From CAXBCP01 sp963974055 (GTDB lineage: Bacteria > Pseudomonadota > Alphaproteobacteria > MPNO01 > UBA830), in the NCBI GenBank assembly GCA_963974055.1, contig CAXBCP010000019.1, positions 27,326 to 91,325 on the forward strand: DNA of 64,000 nucleotides, given 5' to 3'. Below are positions 50,562-59,719 of this stretch, piece after piece (within the stretch, counting starts at the first letter, position 1; every line of letters begins with the position of its first letter). The position numbers and the translations under genes were made by a program. The notes under the pieces were generated by a model. That model was not told the origin of the DNA. It searched no databases and saw nothing but the letters and a program-made list of their open reading frames with translations.

Positions 50562-51848
50562 ATGCCCACTGTACACGTCATAGGCGCCGGTATTTCCGGC
50601 CTTGCCTGCGCCACACGCGCTGCCCTGTCGGGTGTAGACGTCGCGCTTTACGAGGCGGCCGGCCATGCGGGCGGCAGGGCACGCTCGTTCCACGACGAAA
50701 GTCTCGGATGCGTCATCGATAACGGCAACCACCTGCTCCTGGGTGCCAATGAATCGACACGCGCGTACCTTTCCGATCTCGGCGCAGGGGATACGATCCG
50801 GGAGATCGCGCCGGCAGCGTTTCCGTTCCTGGATCTGAAAACCGGCGAACGATGGCGCGTGCGCCCCGGCGGCGGTTTTCTTCCCACCTGGATATTTGTG
50901 GCAGACCGGCGCATTCCCGGCACGAAACCCCGGGATTACCTGAAGCAGGTCTACAGGCTTAGACGCGCCGGCAAACAGGATACGGTGCTGTCCGCTGTCG
51001 GGGCGGAGTCCATCCTCTACGACACTCTCTGGCAGCCACTGTGCCGCGCCGCGCTCAATACCGACGCGTCGGAGGCGTCCGCACAGCTTCTCTGGACCGT
51101 CGTGAAGGAAACCTTCATGAAGGGCGAAGTCTCCTGCCGTCCGTGGTTCTTCCATAAAGGGCTTTCTGCGGCACTGGTGACCCCTGCCCTGAAACACCTG
51201 ACGGAAGCCGGCGCCGACGTTCGCTTCAAGGCGCGGCTGCGCGGCCTGAGATGGACCGATCACCGGATCAATTCGCTTTATTTCCCGGAGGGCATGCTGC
51301 GGGTCGCTCCCGAAGACGCGGTCGTTCTCGCCCTGCCTCCCGAAATCTGCAACGATATCTGGCCCGACGCGAAGGCGCCGACGGACTCCCGGGCGATCGT
51401 CAATGCCCATTTCAAACTGGACGCTCCGCCGTCGCTGCCCTGGGATTCGCCGTTCGTCGGCACGCTTCAAAGCGAAACCCACTGGGTGTTCGTACGCGAC
51501 AACATCGTCTCCCTGACGATCAGCGCCGGCGATGCGCTCGCCGAAAAGCCGAACTGGGAAATTGCCAACATTCTTTGGGCCGAAACCGCGCAGGTGATCG
51601 GCAACTCTGCCGGCCGCATGCCCGCATGGCGGATCATCAAGGAAAAGCGCGCGACCTTTGCGCAGACACCCGCCCAGGTGAATGCGAGGCCCCAAACCGA
51701 CACCGCCATCAGGAACCTTTTTCTTGCCGGCGACTGGACCGATACAGGCCTGCCAGCAACGATCGAAGGCAGCGTCCGCTCCGGATTCAAAGCCGCCAGC
51801 AAGGCACTCCAGGCTATCCGGGTCGCGCAGTCAGAAGCCGCAGAATAA
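50562..51848 (+). CDS. hpnE: Squalene-associated FAD-dependent desaturase HpnE
   Basis: A 428-residue FAD-dependent oxidoreductase of the hopanoid pathway group that reduces hydroxysqualene to squalene. The N-terminal VHVIGAGISGLACATRAALSG is the dinucleotide-binding motif, RARSFHDESLGCVIDNGNHLL follows, and the C-terminal LFLAGDWTDTGLPATIEGSVRSG is the second FAD contact. ATG at 50562; the frame is open to 50499 without a better start. hpnC, hpnD and squalene-hopene cyclase are not in the window. It belongs to a forward group with the 217-residue protein and a PuuD-like gene. Confidence 0.87.
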   Translation: MPTVHVIGAGISGLACATRAALSGVDVALYEAAGHAGGRARSFHDESLGCVIDNGNHLLLGANESTRAYLSDLGAGDTIREIAPAAFPFLDLKTGERWRVRPGGGFLPTWIFVADRRIPGTKPRDYLKQVYRLRRAGKQDTVLSAVGAESILYDTLWQPLCRAALNTDASEASAQLLWTVVKETFMKGEVSCRPWFFHKGLSAALVTPALKHLTEAGADVRFKARLRGLRWTDHRINSLYFPEGMLRVAPEDAVVLALPPEICNDIWPDAKAPTDSRAIVNAHFKLDAPPSLPWDSPFVGTLQSETHWVFVRDNIVSLTISAGDALAEKPNWEIANILWAETAQVIGNSAGRMPAWRIIKEKRATFAQTPAQVNARPQTDTAIRNLFLAGDWTDTGLPATIEGSVRSGFKAASKALQAIRVAQSEAAE

Positions 51849-52054
51849 CGTTTTCGGCATAGCGGACTTGATTCGCATCGAACGTCCCCGCGCGGAGTCC
51901 CACCCTGATGCAAGAAACTAACCGTTTGAAAAACAACGGTAAATGAGCACCTCACAAGAAGATCAACAGCCGTGGAGAGCCTGTTCCAGCGTCATTGAAC
52001 GCCCGTTTTATTAACGTTAGCATCTAACTGCTTGAAAATTTGAGGGATTCTCCG

Positions 52055-52660
52055 ATGGCTAAAATTCTTTCCGACCTTACAAGTACGATAATCGCCGGTA
52101 TCGTACTTGCGGTCGTGCTCGTTATTGTTTTGATGCTCTGGCACAATACCGGCCTTTCACTCGACAAAGCGTGGTGGTCGTTCGCGTTCAGATGGCTTCA
52201 TGTACTGAGCGGCGTAATGTGGATCGGCATTCTGTGGTATTTCAACTTCGTCCAGATTCCCAACATGGGGAAAATTCCGGACGAGCAGAAACCGGCGATT
52301 ACCGGCGTCATCGCACCTGCGGCCCTGTTCTGGTTCCGCTGGGGCGCCATGTCGACGCTTATCACCGGCCTGATCCTCGCCTACCTCAATGGCTACATCG
52401 CAGACGCGATCACCATTGGCCTGAATGACGGCGTGCCGAAGCACACCGCAATCGGTATCGGGATGTGGCTCGGCACGATCATGTGGTTCAATGTCTGGTT
52501 CATTATCTGGCCGAACCAGAAAAAGGCCCTTGGCATCGTCCAGGTCGAAGCCGCCGAGAAAGCGAAAGCGGGTCGCACCGCCATGCTGTTCTCCCGGACC
52601 AACACGATGCTGTCGATACCGATGCTCTACGCGATGGTATCCGCCCAGAACCTGTTCTGA
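52055..52660 (+). CDS. PuuD/DUF989-like membrane protein lacking the cytochrome c domain
   Basis: A 201-residue integral membrane protein with about five hydrophobic spans (IIAGIVLAVVLVIVLMLW, WLHVLSGVMWIGILWYFNF, GAMSTLITGLILAYL, GMWLGTIMWFNVWFIIW, and a C-terminal MLSIPMLYAM). The RWLHVLSGVMWIG and MWFNVWFIIWPNQKKAL motifs match the membrane half of urate hydroxylase PuuD. That enzyme normally continues into a cytochrome c domain (total over 350 residues), which is missing here. ATG at 52055 follows GAGGGA. It ends 22 bp before a strong terminator. Urate oxidation is not established. Confidence 0.7.
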   Translation: MAKILSDLTSTIIAGIVLAVVLVIVLMLWHNTGLSLDKAWWSFAFRWLHVLSGVMWIGILWYFNFVQIPNMGKIPDEQKPAITGVIAPAALFWFRWGAMSTLITGLILAYLNGYIADAITIGLNDGVPKHTAIGIGMWLGTIMWFNVWFIIWPNQKKALGIVQVEAAEKAKAGRTAMLFSRTNTMLSIPMLYAMVSAQNLF

Positions 52661-52682
52661 GCACGCAATATCGCAAACGATC

Positions 52683-52712
52683 GAAGGGGGCCTTTTGGCC
52701 CCCTTCTTTTTT
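52683..52712 (+). terminator. Strong rho-independent terminator
   Basis: GAAGGGGGCC (52683-52692) pairs perfectly with GGCCCCCTTC (52697-52706) around TTTT, and six Ts follow (52707-52712). It lies 22 bp after the PuuD-like stop on the plus strand. It may also help end the opposing Mth938 transcript, but on that strand no T-run follows. Confidence 0.92.
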
Positions 52713-52732
52713 GCCCGGACGACCGGAAAGGA

Positions 52733-53113
52733 TTATTCGACAGCGATAAGTGCGGCGGCGACGGCACGATCCTCGGCAAGCAGCACGTTGAAGGTGCGGC
52801 ACGCCGCCCCTGTATCCATCCATTCCGGAACGATCGCATGCGCCTTGAGCGCATCACGGATATCGGCCCTCGGCATTCCCATCCGGGCGCCGCACCCGAT
52901 GAGCAGAACCTCGATCTCCGTACTCATCGAAATAACGTCCGACAGCGATGCCACCGAGATATCTTCAAAGGAGGTCACGGGCCAGGCGAAGGTCCTGTCG
53001 GCGCAGACGATCACCGAGCCGCTATAGGCCTGACCGGCAATCCGGAAACCGCCACCGCCATACCCCTGGATCAGTTGCCGTCCGAGCGGAACCTGGGGCG
53101 TAATGTCATTCAT
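52733..53113 (-). CDS. Mth938-like domain protein (NDUFAF3 family)
   Basis: A 126-residue protein of the Mth938/NDUFAF3 family. Conserved stretches are GYGGGGFRIAGQAYSGSVIV, LLIGCGARMGMPRADIRDAL and WMDTGAACRTFNVLLAEDR. The mitochondrial homologue assists complex I assembly; the bacterial role is uncertain. It follows secF by 17 bp on the same strand, an order conserved across alphaproteobacteria, and the window also has an NDUFAF6-like gene 3 kb further. Confidence 0.85.
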   Translation of the reverse strand: MNDITPQVPLGRQLIQGYGGGGFRIAGQAYSGSVIVCADRTFAWPVTSFEDISVASLSDVISMSTEIEVLLIGCGARMGMPRADIRDALKAHAIVPEWMDTGAACRTFNVLLAEDRAVAAALIAVE

Positions 53114-53130
53114 GGGTTACTGGCAGCGCC

Positions 53131-54081
53131 CTAGGCGGATTTGCCGGCTTCCGCGGCATCGTCGCCGTCGTTTTCCCCGACAATCAGCCCCGACCGGCGC
53201 AGGTTCATATAAACCAGCGACGGGACCGCGATGAAAATCGACGAATAGGTGCCAACGATAACGCCCCAGATCATTGCGAAACTGAACCCGCGGAGAACCT
53301 CGCCGCCGAACAGGTACAATGCGAGCAGCGCCAGCAACGTGGTGACACTGGTCAGCAGCGTGCGCGACAGGGTCGAATTGATCGACAGGTTCAGCAATTC
53401 GTATAGCGGCATCTGCTTGAACTTCCGCAGGTTCTCGCGAACCCGGTCATAGACCACCACGGTATCGTTGATCGAATACCCGGCGATTGTCAGGATCGCC
53501 GCCACCGTAGACAGGTTGAATTCCAGCCCGAGCAAGGCAAAGACACCGATGGTCAGAATGACGTCATGCAACAGCGCGATGACAGCGCCGACACCGAACT
53601 GCCATTCGAACCGGAACCAGATGTAGACCAGCATCGCGCCAAGCGCGAGCAGGACAGCGGTAATCCCCGCCTCGATCAGTTCGCCGCCCACCTTCGGGCC
53701 GACAAACTCCGTCCGCCTGTAGTCGACCTTGTCGCCAAGTGCGTTCTTGGCCTTTTCGACCGCCTCAAGCTGCGCCTTTTCTCCGCCCGGCTGACGTTCG
53801 ATCCGGATCAGTACGTCGGTCGGCTGACCGAATTCCTGGAGCTGGACCTCGCCGAGCCCCAGACCGCTAAGGTTCGACCGCAACTGGGACATGTTCGCCG
53901 GACCTTCCGTGCGGATCTCGATCAGGATTCCGCCTCGGAAATCGATCCCGAAATTCAGCCCCTTCACGCCGAACAGGCCCGCGGACGCAACGCAGAGCAC
54001 GAGCGACAAAATGGCGGCCACTTTCCGGAACCGCATGAAGTCGATCTTTGTGTTGACCGGGACAAGGCTGATAAGACGCAT
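53131..54081 (-). CDS. secF: Protein translocase subunit SecF
   Basis: A 316-residue inner-membrane component of the SecDF complex that uses proton motive force to pull proteins out of SecYEG. There are six membrane spans. SecF motifs include GLNFGIDFRGGILIEIRT near residue 46, VGPKVGGELIEAGITAVLL, and GYSINDTVVVYDRVRENLR near 215. ATG at 54081 follows GGGAGA. It is 11 bp downstream of secD and is followed by the Mth938 gene, all one operon with yajC. Confidence 0.96.
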   Translation of the reverse strand: MRLISLVPVNTKIDFMRFRKVAAILSLVLCVASAGLFGVKGLNFGIDFRGGILIEIRTEGPANMSQLRSNLSGLGLGEVQLQEFGQPTDVLIRIERQPGGEKAQLEAVEKAKNALGDKVDYRRTEFVGPKVGGELIEAGITAVLLALGAMLVYIWFRFEWQFGVGAVIALLHDVILTIGVFALLGLEFNLSTVAAILTIAGYSINDTVVVYDRVRENLRKFKQMPLYELLNLSINSTLSRTLLTSVTTLLALLALYLFGGEVLRGFSFAMIWGVIVGTYSSIFIAVPSLVYMNLRRSGLIVGENDGDDAAEAGKSA

Positions 54082-54092
54082 CCGGATTCTCC

Positions 54093-55694
54093 CTACAACG
54101 GCAGTTTCTTGGGGCGGCGGCGATGCAGCCAGACCACGACCATCATGCGCGTCACCATTATGGCCGTGAACATCGAGGTCAGCAGACCGATGGCCAGCGT
54201 CACCGCAAATCCCTTGATCGGGCCGGACCCGAACTGGAACAGCAGAACCGCGGCAATCAGCGTGGTGATATTGGCATCGATAATCGTCGTCAGCGCCCGG
54301 CTATAGCCGGAATCCACGGCCGATATCGGCGTTCGCCCGTTTCGCGCTTCCTCCCGGATACGCTCGAAAATCAGAACATTCGCATCGACCGCCATACCGA
54401 TCGTAAGCACGATCCCCGCAATACCCGGCAGGGTTAGCGTCGCCTGCAGCATCGACAGCACCGCTGTGATCAGGATGATATTCAGGACCAGCGCGATATC
54501 GGCCATGATGCCGAACATGCCGTAGGCGGCTGCCATGAAGATAATAACCAGAACGACCGCCAGCACGCTGGCGAATTCGCCGGCCGCGATTGAATCCGCG
54601 CCCAGTTCGGCGCCGACAGTCCGTTCTTCAAGAACGGTCAGCGGCGCGGGTAGCGCCCCCGCCCGCAGCAGCAGGGACAGGTCCTGCGCCGACTTGATGG
54701 TAAAATTGCCCGAAATGATGCCATTGCCGCCCAGAATGGCCTCGCGGATAACCGGGGCGCTGATCACCTTTTTGTCGAGAACGATCGCAAAAGGCTGACC
54801 GACATTCTGCCGGGTAACGTCGCCGAAGCGCCGCGCGCCGACCGCGTCGAAGCGGAACGAAACAACGGCCTGGCCGTCCTGGAAGGTCGCCTGCGCATCG
54901 ACCAGGTTTTCGCCGTCGACCATCACCCGGCGCTTCACCAGGTACATGATCGGCTCGTTATTGACATCCCTGTCCTCGACGGATGGCAGGCAGACCGTCC
55001 CCGGCGGGCGACGGCGGCCCGGGCCGCAGCTCGCCGCAGCGGAATTGCTCTGGTCGACCAGATGGAACGTCATCTTCGCGGTCGTCCCGATGAGCGCTTT
55101 CAGGCGCTCGGGATCGTCGAGACCGGGAACCTGAACCAGAATGCGGTCCGCTCCCTGGCGCTGGATCGTCGGTTCGCGTGTACCAAGCTCGTCGATCCGG
55201 CGGCGCACGATCTCAATCGACTGCTGCACGGCCGAACTCACGGCCTCCCGGCTGCCGGTTTCCGTGGCGCATACTGTAATCGAAAGCCCGTCTGTCGTGA
55301 TATCGAGCGTCGGATCGAACGTGTTCGATTCGAGGTCGCGAACAATGCGGCGCGCGGGATCGAGATCCTCTTCCCTCAGCAGGTCGAAGCCGACGCATTC
55401 TCCACGGACGCCCAGCCGCCGATAACCGATGCGGGGCGTGCCACGGCGCAGACCGTCGCGGATGGAATCGACCATCCCTTCGCGCCGCTGCAGCAGAACC
55501 GACGCAACATCGACCTCCAGCAACAGATGCGAGCCGCCCTGCAGGTCGAGCCCGAGATTTATCTGCTTGTTCGGCAGAAAACCCGGGAGCGCCGTAGCGT
55601 CTTCCTCGCTAAGGAAGTTGGGGAATGCCGACGCGATCCCCAGGACGCAAACGATTGCGACCAGAACGATCTTCCACTTAGCGAAATAAACCAT
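54093..55694 (-). CDS. secD: Protein translocase subunit SecD
   Basis: A 533-residue partner of SecF with an N-terminal membrane span, a large periplasmic domain (KQINLGLDLQGGSHLLLEVD near residue 43; PGLDDPERLKALIGTTAKM) and five C-terminal spans. The proton-path motif GAELGADSIAAGEFA and the VDANVLIFERIREEARNG segment are characteristic. Length is usual for alphaproteobacteria. It sits between yajC and secF, with 47 bp from yajC. Confidence 0.97.
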   Translation of the reverse strand: MVYFAKWKIVLVAIVCVLGIASAFPNFLSEEDATALPGFLPNKQINLGLDLQGGSHLLLEVDVASVLLQRREGMVDSIRDGLRRGTPRIGYRRLGVRGECVGFDLLREEDLDPARRIVRDLESNTFDPTLDITTDGLSITVCATETGSREAVSSAVQQSIEIVRRRIDELGTREPTIQRQGADRILVQVPGLDDPERLKALIGTTAKMTFHLVDQSNSAAASCGPGRRRPPGTVCLPSVEDRDVNNEPIMYLVKRRVMVDGENLVDAQATFQDGQAVVSFRFDAVGARRFGDVTRQNVGQPFAIVLDKKVISAPVIREAILGGNGIISGNFTIKSAQDLSLLLRAGALPAPLTVLEERTVGAELGADSIAAGEFASVLAVVLVIIFMAAAYGMFGIMADIALVLNIILITAVLSMLQATLTLPGIAGIVLTIGMAVDANVLIFERIREEARNGRTPISAVDSGYSRALTTIIDANITTLIAAVLLFQFGSGPIKGFAVTLAIGLLTSMFTAIMVTRMMVVVWLHRRRPKKLPL

Positions 55695-55741
55695 GCGCGA
55701 GAATGCTTTACCGGTTGAAGGTTACGGAAACGGGACGGTCG

Positions 55742-56167
55742 TCAGGATTTGGTTTCGGACTCTTCTTTATCCTGATCGTCCTGATCGTCGGCGCCGTCAT
55801 CGTCGTCGTCCTGGTCCTGATCCTGATCCTTGTCTTTCGACTTGGCCGGCACCGGGTCCGATTTGCTGAGGCTTTCGGCGATCATGCCGCGCAGAACGCG
55901 CACTTTCACACCGTCGGCGATTTCAACGATAAGCTCGTTGTCGTTCGGCACCCGCGTGATCGTGCCGATCAGACCGCCATTGGTGACGACCTTGTCGCCG
56001 CGGCGCAGGTTGGCGAGCGTCTCGCGATGCTCCTTGGCTTTTTTCTGCTGCGGACGGATGAGCAGGAAATAGAAAACGACAAAAATAAGAACGAGTGGGA
56101 GAAGTCCCCCGAGGCCGTCTAGGCCACCCCCGCCGGCACCCTGTGCCCAGGCCGGTGAAACAAACAT
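55742..56167 (-). CDS. yajC: Preprotein translocase subunit YajC
   Basis: A 141-residue accessory subunit of SecDF. The single membrane span LGGLLPLVLIFVVFYFLLI is followed by the YajC signature RPQQKKAKEHRETLANLRRG and VVTNGGLIGTITRV. The C-terminal 35 residues are an unusual Asp/Gln/Lys-rich tail with DQDQDQDDDDD repeats. ATG at 56167 follows GGGGAGAACACG. It is first in the yajC-secD-secF-Mth938 operon and is divergent from the DUF815 ATPase gene. Confidence 0.95.
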   Translation of the reverse strand: MFVSPAWAQGAGGGGLDGLGGLLPLVLIFVVFYFLLIRPQQKKAKEHRETLANLRRGDKVVTNGGLIGTITRVPNDNELIVEIADGVKVRVLRGMIAESLSKSDPVPAKSKDKDQDQDQDDDDDGADDQDDQDKEESETKS

Positions 56168-56316
56168 CGTGTTCTCCCCATTGACTGAAAGTTTGCGGAA
56201 TATAACGGTCCGTCAACAGCTTGCAACCTCTTCCACGCACCCAACCGTCGGCAATTGACGGTAGACGTCTTTATGATAGGGTCCGCCGCCCTTTTCCCTG
56301 AACGATATTTCAGCCA

Positions 56317-57174
56317 ATGACCGATGCCCAGACCCGCGAATTGATGACCCGGATAGCCGATGCGCTGGACCGTCTGGCACCGCATTCGGCAACGACCGAC
56401 ATCCCGCCGGGCGCCGACGCCTTCACCTGGCACGCGGAATCGGGCCGCCTGGACCCTGTTACCGAGATAAATCGCCTCGATATCGAACAATTGGTCGGAA
56501 TCGACCGGTCGCGCGATACACTGCTGGCAAACACCCGCCGCTTCGCCGAGGGCTATCCCGCGAACAACGCCCTGTTATGGGGCTCTCGCGGGATGGGCAA
56601 AAGTTCGCTGGTTAAGGCCGTTCACGGCACAATCGCTGCGGAAACCGGCGGTGTTCTGGTTCTGGTCGAGATCCACCGGGAAGACCTTTCGTCCCTGCCC
56701 CGGCTGTTATCGGTTCTCCGCGACAGCGAACGGAAATTCATCCTGTTCTGCGACGATCTTTCGTTCGATGCAGACGACACGACATACAAGTCGCTCAAGG
56801 CAATGCTCGAAGGCGGCATCGAAGGACGCCCGAAAAACGTCCTGTTCTACGCGACATCCAACCGGCGGCACCTGATGCCGCGGGACATGATCGACAACGA
56901 ACGTTCCACCGGCATCAATCCGGGCGAAGCGGTCGAGGAAAAGGTCTCCCTTTCGGACCGGTTCGGCCTGTGGCTCGGTTTTCACAACTGCGATCAGGAT
57001 ACGTTCTTCGAGATTCTCGACCGTTACGTAGCGCGCTACGGGCTCGAAATAGATCGGGAAACCCTGCGCGCCGAAGCGATCGAGTGGTCGATGACGCGCG
57101 GCGCCCGGTCGGGGCGCGTCGCGTGGCAGTATATCCAGGACCTCGCGGGCCGGCAGAAAAAGACCCTCGACTAG
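56317..57174 (+). CDS. DUF815-family AAA-type ATPase
   Basis: A 285-residue P-loop ATPase of the DUF815 family. Walker A is GSRGMGKSSLVKA near residue 88; Walker B is FILFCDDLSFD near 141; ATSNRRHLMPRDM near 182 holds the sensor Asn/Arg. The RFGLWLGFHNCDQDTF and SGRVAWQYIQDL segments are family-specific. No function is established. It commonly lies between yajC and the LysM/M23 gene in alphaproteobacteria. It is convergent with that gene, with 6 bp between stops. Confidence 0.88.
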   Translation: MTDAQTRELMTRIADALDRLAPHSATTDIPPGADAFTWHAESGRLDPVTEINRLDIEQLVGIDRSRDTLLANTRRFAEGYPANNALLWGSRGMGKSSLVKAVHGTIAAETGGVLVLVEIHREDLSSLPRLLSVLRDSERKFILFCDDLSFDADDTTYKSLKAMLEGGIEGRPKNVLFYATSNRRHLMPRDMIDNERSTGINPGEAVEEKVSLSDRFGLWLGFHNCDQDTFFEILDRYVARYGLEIDRETLRAEAIEWSMTRGARSGRVAWQYIQDLAGRQKKTLD

Positions 57175-57180
57175 AAAAAG

Positions 57181-58302
57181 CTAGTTAACGACAGGCGCCT
57201 GCATCAGGCCGGCGGTGCGGCGCCCGAGATACCGTTCCGGATCGACCGCCCGGTTTTCGCGGCGCAGTTCGAAATGCAACTGGGGTTTATCGACGCTGCC
57301 GGTGCTGCCGACGCGTGAAATCACCTGACCGCGCGTCACGGTTTGCCCGGTCTTCACCAGCAGCTGGTCGTTGTGGGCATAGGCGGATATCCAGCCCCCG
57401 GAATGCTTGATCAGCAACAGATTTCCGAAGCCGCGAAGCTCGTTGCCCGAATAGGCGACAACCCCGGTCTGTATGGCCCGCACCGGGGTACCGCGGCGGG
57501 CGAGAATATTGATTCCGTCATTCTGAAGCCCCTTCCCCAGTGCGCCGAACTTCGACAGCAGCCTGCCGCTGACCGGCCAGATAAAGCCGCCACGGCTCGC
57601 CGGCGGTGGCTTGACCGCCCGCGATGTCGGAGGCGCCCGCTTCGCGACGGCTCTTTCCGACGGCAGAACCGCCCGCGATGGCGGCGGGACGCTTTTCGCC
57701 GCGCGGTTGGCTGAAACAGCGCCGCGGCTGGTCCCGGTCGGAGCGCGAACAGTTCCGGTCGTCTGTTGTCCGGCAGATGCGTTCGCTACCGTCGCACCGG
57801 GTTTCCCCGTCGGCAGGACGATCCGCTGCCCCGGCAGCAGGCGGTATGGCGGCGGAATGCGGTTGATGCGGACGAGCGTACCCGGTTCCGTGCCGTATCG
57901 CTGCGCAATCTGATAGATGGTGTCGCCCCGTACCGCAACGTGAACCCCGGTATTCGGCAGTTGAAGCTTCTGTCCCGGATAAATCGTGTAGGGCGGTTTC
58001 AGGTTGTTTGCATCGATCATCGCCCGCAGACCGACGCTGCTTCGTTTCGCAATTTTATAGAGAGAATCGCCTTTCCGTACGGTGACCGTTCCCCCGCGGG
58101 CCGCCGGTCCCGAAGCCGCCCCGACGCGTTCGCCCGTCGCCCCGTTCACGACGGGCGCCTGGCCGAAGCGTTGCTGACCGCAGGCGGCCAGAACAAGCAT
58201 CAGCCCGACGACCAGTCCAAAGCGGCCGAAGACGGCAATCCTGCGATCTGAAAACGTGTTCCGATACATCACCGACAAACTAGGTTCGGTCCGTGGCAAC
58301 AT
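57181..58302 (-). CDS. LysM / M23 peptidase-domain lipoprotein (NlpD/EnvC-like)
   Basis: A 373-residue outer-envelope lipoprotein. A lipobox VLAAC gives lipidation near residue 41; two LysM domains follow (TVRKGDSLYKIAKRSSVGL and AVRGDTIYQIAQRYGTEPG), a Ser/Arg/Pro/Ala-rich linker, and a C-terminal M23 domain (GFIWPVSGRLLSKFGALGKG, LLIKHSGGWISAYAHNDQL, PQLHFELRR). The M23 His/Asp ligands seem incomplete, as in NlpD/EnvC, which activate amidases rather than cut. The ATG at 58302 overlaps the pcm stop (TGATG); ATG at 58269 would give a more typical signal peptide. Confidence 0.87.
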   Translation of the reverse strand: MLPRTEPSLSVMYRNTFSDRRIAVFGRFGLVVGLMLVLAACGQQRFGQAPVVNGATGERVGAASGPAARGGTVTVRKGDSLYKIAKRSSVGLRAMIDANNLKPPYTIYPGQKLQLPNTGVHVAVRGDTIYQIAQRYGTEPGTLVRINRIPPPYRLLPGQRIVLPTGKPGATVANASAGQQTTGTVRAPTGTSRGAVSANRAAKSVPPPSRAVLPSERAVAKRAPPTSRAVKPPPASRGGFIWPVSGRLLSKFGALGKGLQNDGINILARRGTPVRAIQTGVVAYSGNELRGFGNLLLIKHSGGWISAYAHNDQLLVKTGQTVTRGQVISRVGSTGSVDKPQLHFELRRENRAVDPERYLGRRTAGLMQAPVVN

Positions 58303-58955
58303 CAACCAGAAGCTTTCGCCTCATCGTCACCGATCAATGGCACGAAACGAACCGGCCACATTTTCTCGCGCTTCAATTCCCCGTCCTCGCCGAAGGTAAA
58401 GCGATAGAGATGCTGGTCCCGCGCAGTATCCCCCATCGGGGCGATCATGATGCCGTCGGGGGCCAACTGGTCCAGCAAGCCGGTCGGTACGTCGCGTGTC
58501 GCCGCTGCGGTGACGATTATCCGGTCGAACGGCGCCTGTTCGGGCCACCCTTTCGTTCCGTCGCCGACCTTTGCCGTAATGTTGTTGATCCGTAATTCCC
58601 GGAACTTCCGCTCCGCGTCAAGCAACAGCTCGCGATGGCGCTCAATCGAATAGAGCCGCCGGCACAGCTTGGCCAGAACCGCCGCCTGGTATCCCGATCC
58701 CGTACCGATTTCGAGCACCTTCATCCGGTCGCCGATCCTGAGTTCCTGCGTCATGAAGGCAACCACCGACGGCTGGCTGATCGTCTGCCCGCTGCCGATC
58801 GGCAGCGCCATGTTTTCATAAGCCTGGTCGCGAAACGTTTCCGGCACGAAGGCTTCTCTCGGCACCCGCTCGATTGCGCCGAGCACCCTTGAATCCGTGA
58901 TGCCCTGACGCCGCAATTCCATGATCAGGCGGATACAGTTCGCTTCGACGGTCAC
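58302..58955 (-). CDS. pcm: Protein-L-isoaspartate O-methyltransferase
   Basis: A 217-residue SAM-dependent repair enzyme for isoaspartyl residues. Signature blocks are ERVPREAFVPETFRDQAYEN, GQTISQPSVVAFMTQ (isoaspartyl site) and VLEIGTGSGYQAAVLAKL (SAM-binding motif I). GTG at 58955 overlaps the surE stop by four bases (GTGA). It is part of the serS-surE-pcm-LysM/M23 run, one transcript by overlap. Confidence 0.95.
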   Translation of the reverse strand: MTVEANCIRLIMELRRQGITDSRVLGAIERVPREAFVPETFRDQAYENMALPIGSGQTISQPSVVAFMTQELRIGDRMKVLEIGTGSGYQAAVLAKLCRRLYSIERHRELLLDAERKFRELRINNITAKVGDGTKGWPEQAPFDRIIVTAAATRDVPTGLLDQLAPDGIMIAPMGDTARDQHLYRFTFGEDGELKREKMWPVRFVPLIGDDEAKASG

Positions 58956-59719
58956 GGGAACGCTTTTCGCAGACGTGCCATGCTGCCCCGATGCGTCAGA
59001 TCGAGACAGAGCGGCGTGATTGATATGCGGCCTTCATTGACCGCTTTCAGGTCGGACCCCTTGAACGACGGGTCTTCGTCGCGGTCGGTCCCTATCCACA
59101 CATAGTCGTACCCGCGGGGATCCCGGCCGCGGCTGATTGCGTCGCCGATCTTGCGGCGTCCCTGAACCGTGATTTCCGTACGCCCCACTTCGTCGGCCGG
59201 CAAATCGGGGAAATTCACGTTCATCAGCACATTTCGCGGCCATTCTTCGGCGGCCAGCTTCCGGATCACGTCTTCGGCGTGATGTTCCGTCGCCTCCCAG
59301 CGTACGCTTTCGCCGTAGATACGGACCTGGCTGAGGGCAATTGACGGTATTCCCAGAAGCCTGCCTTCCATCGCGGCCGCAACTGTCCCCGAATAGGTGA
59401 TGTCTTCCCCCAGATTTCCCCCGGCATTGATGCCCGACAGCACAAGGTCCGGGCGTCTGCCCGTGACGATTTCCTGCACGCCCAGCAGAACGCTGTCCGT
59501 CGGCGTACCGTTGACGGCGAATTTACGGCGCGAAATCCGGCGCACCCGAAGCGGCAGCGTAAGGGTCAGGGAATGTCCGGAAGCGCTTTGCTCGCTCTCC
59601 GGCGCGACCACCCAGACATCGTCGGACAGCCGTTTCGCGATTTTCTCCAGAACCTTGATACCCGGCGCGTTGATGCCGTCGTCATTGGATACCAGTATCC
59701 GGGCCTGGCGCAGGTCCAT
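58952..59719 (-). CDS. surE: 5'/3'-nucleotidase SurE
   Basis: A 255-residue metal-dependent nucleotidase and exopolyphosphatase. The N-terminal ARILVSNDDGINAPGIKVL provides the metal-binding Asp pair, with SASGHSLTL, NGTPTDSVLLG and LVLSGINAGGNLGEDITYSGT giving further ligands (Ser, Asn). Length is typical. ATG at 59719 overlaps the serS stop by one base (TGATG), and its end overlaps pcm by four. Confidence 0.96.
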   Translation of the reverse strand: MDLRQARILVSNDDGINAPGIKVLEKIAKRLSDDVWVVAPESEQSASGHSLTLTLPLRVRRISRRKFAVNGTPTDSVLLGVQEIVTGRRPDLVLSGINAGGNLGEDITYSGTVAAAMEGRLLGIPSIALSQVRIYGESVRWEATEHHAEDVIRKLAAEEWPRNVLMNVNFPDLPADEVGRTEITVQGRRKIGDAISRGRDPRGYDYVWIGTDRDEDPSFKGSDLKAVNEGRISITPLCLDLTHRGSMARLRKAFP

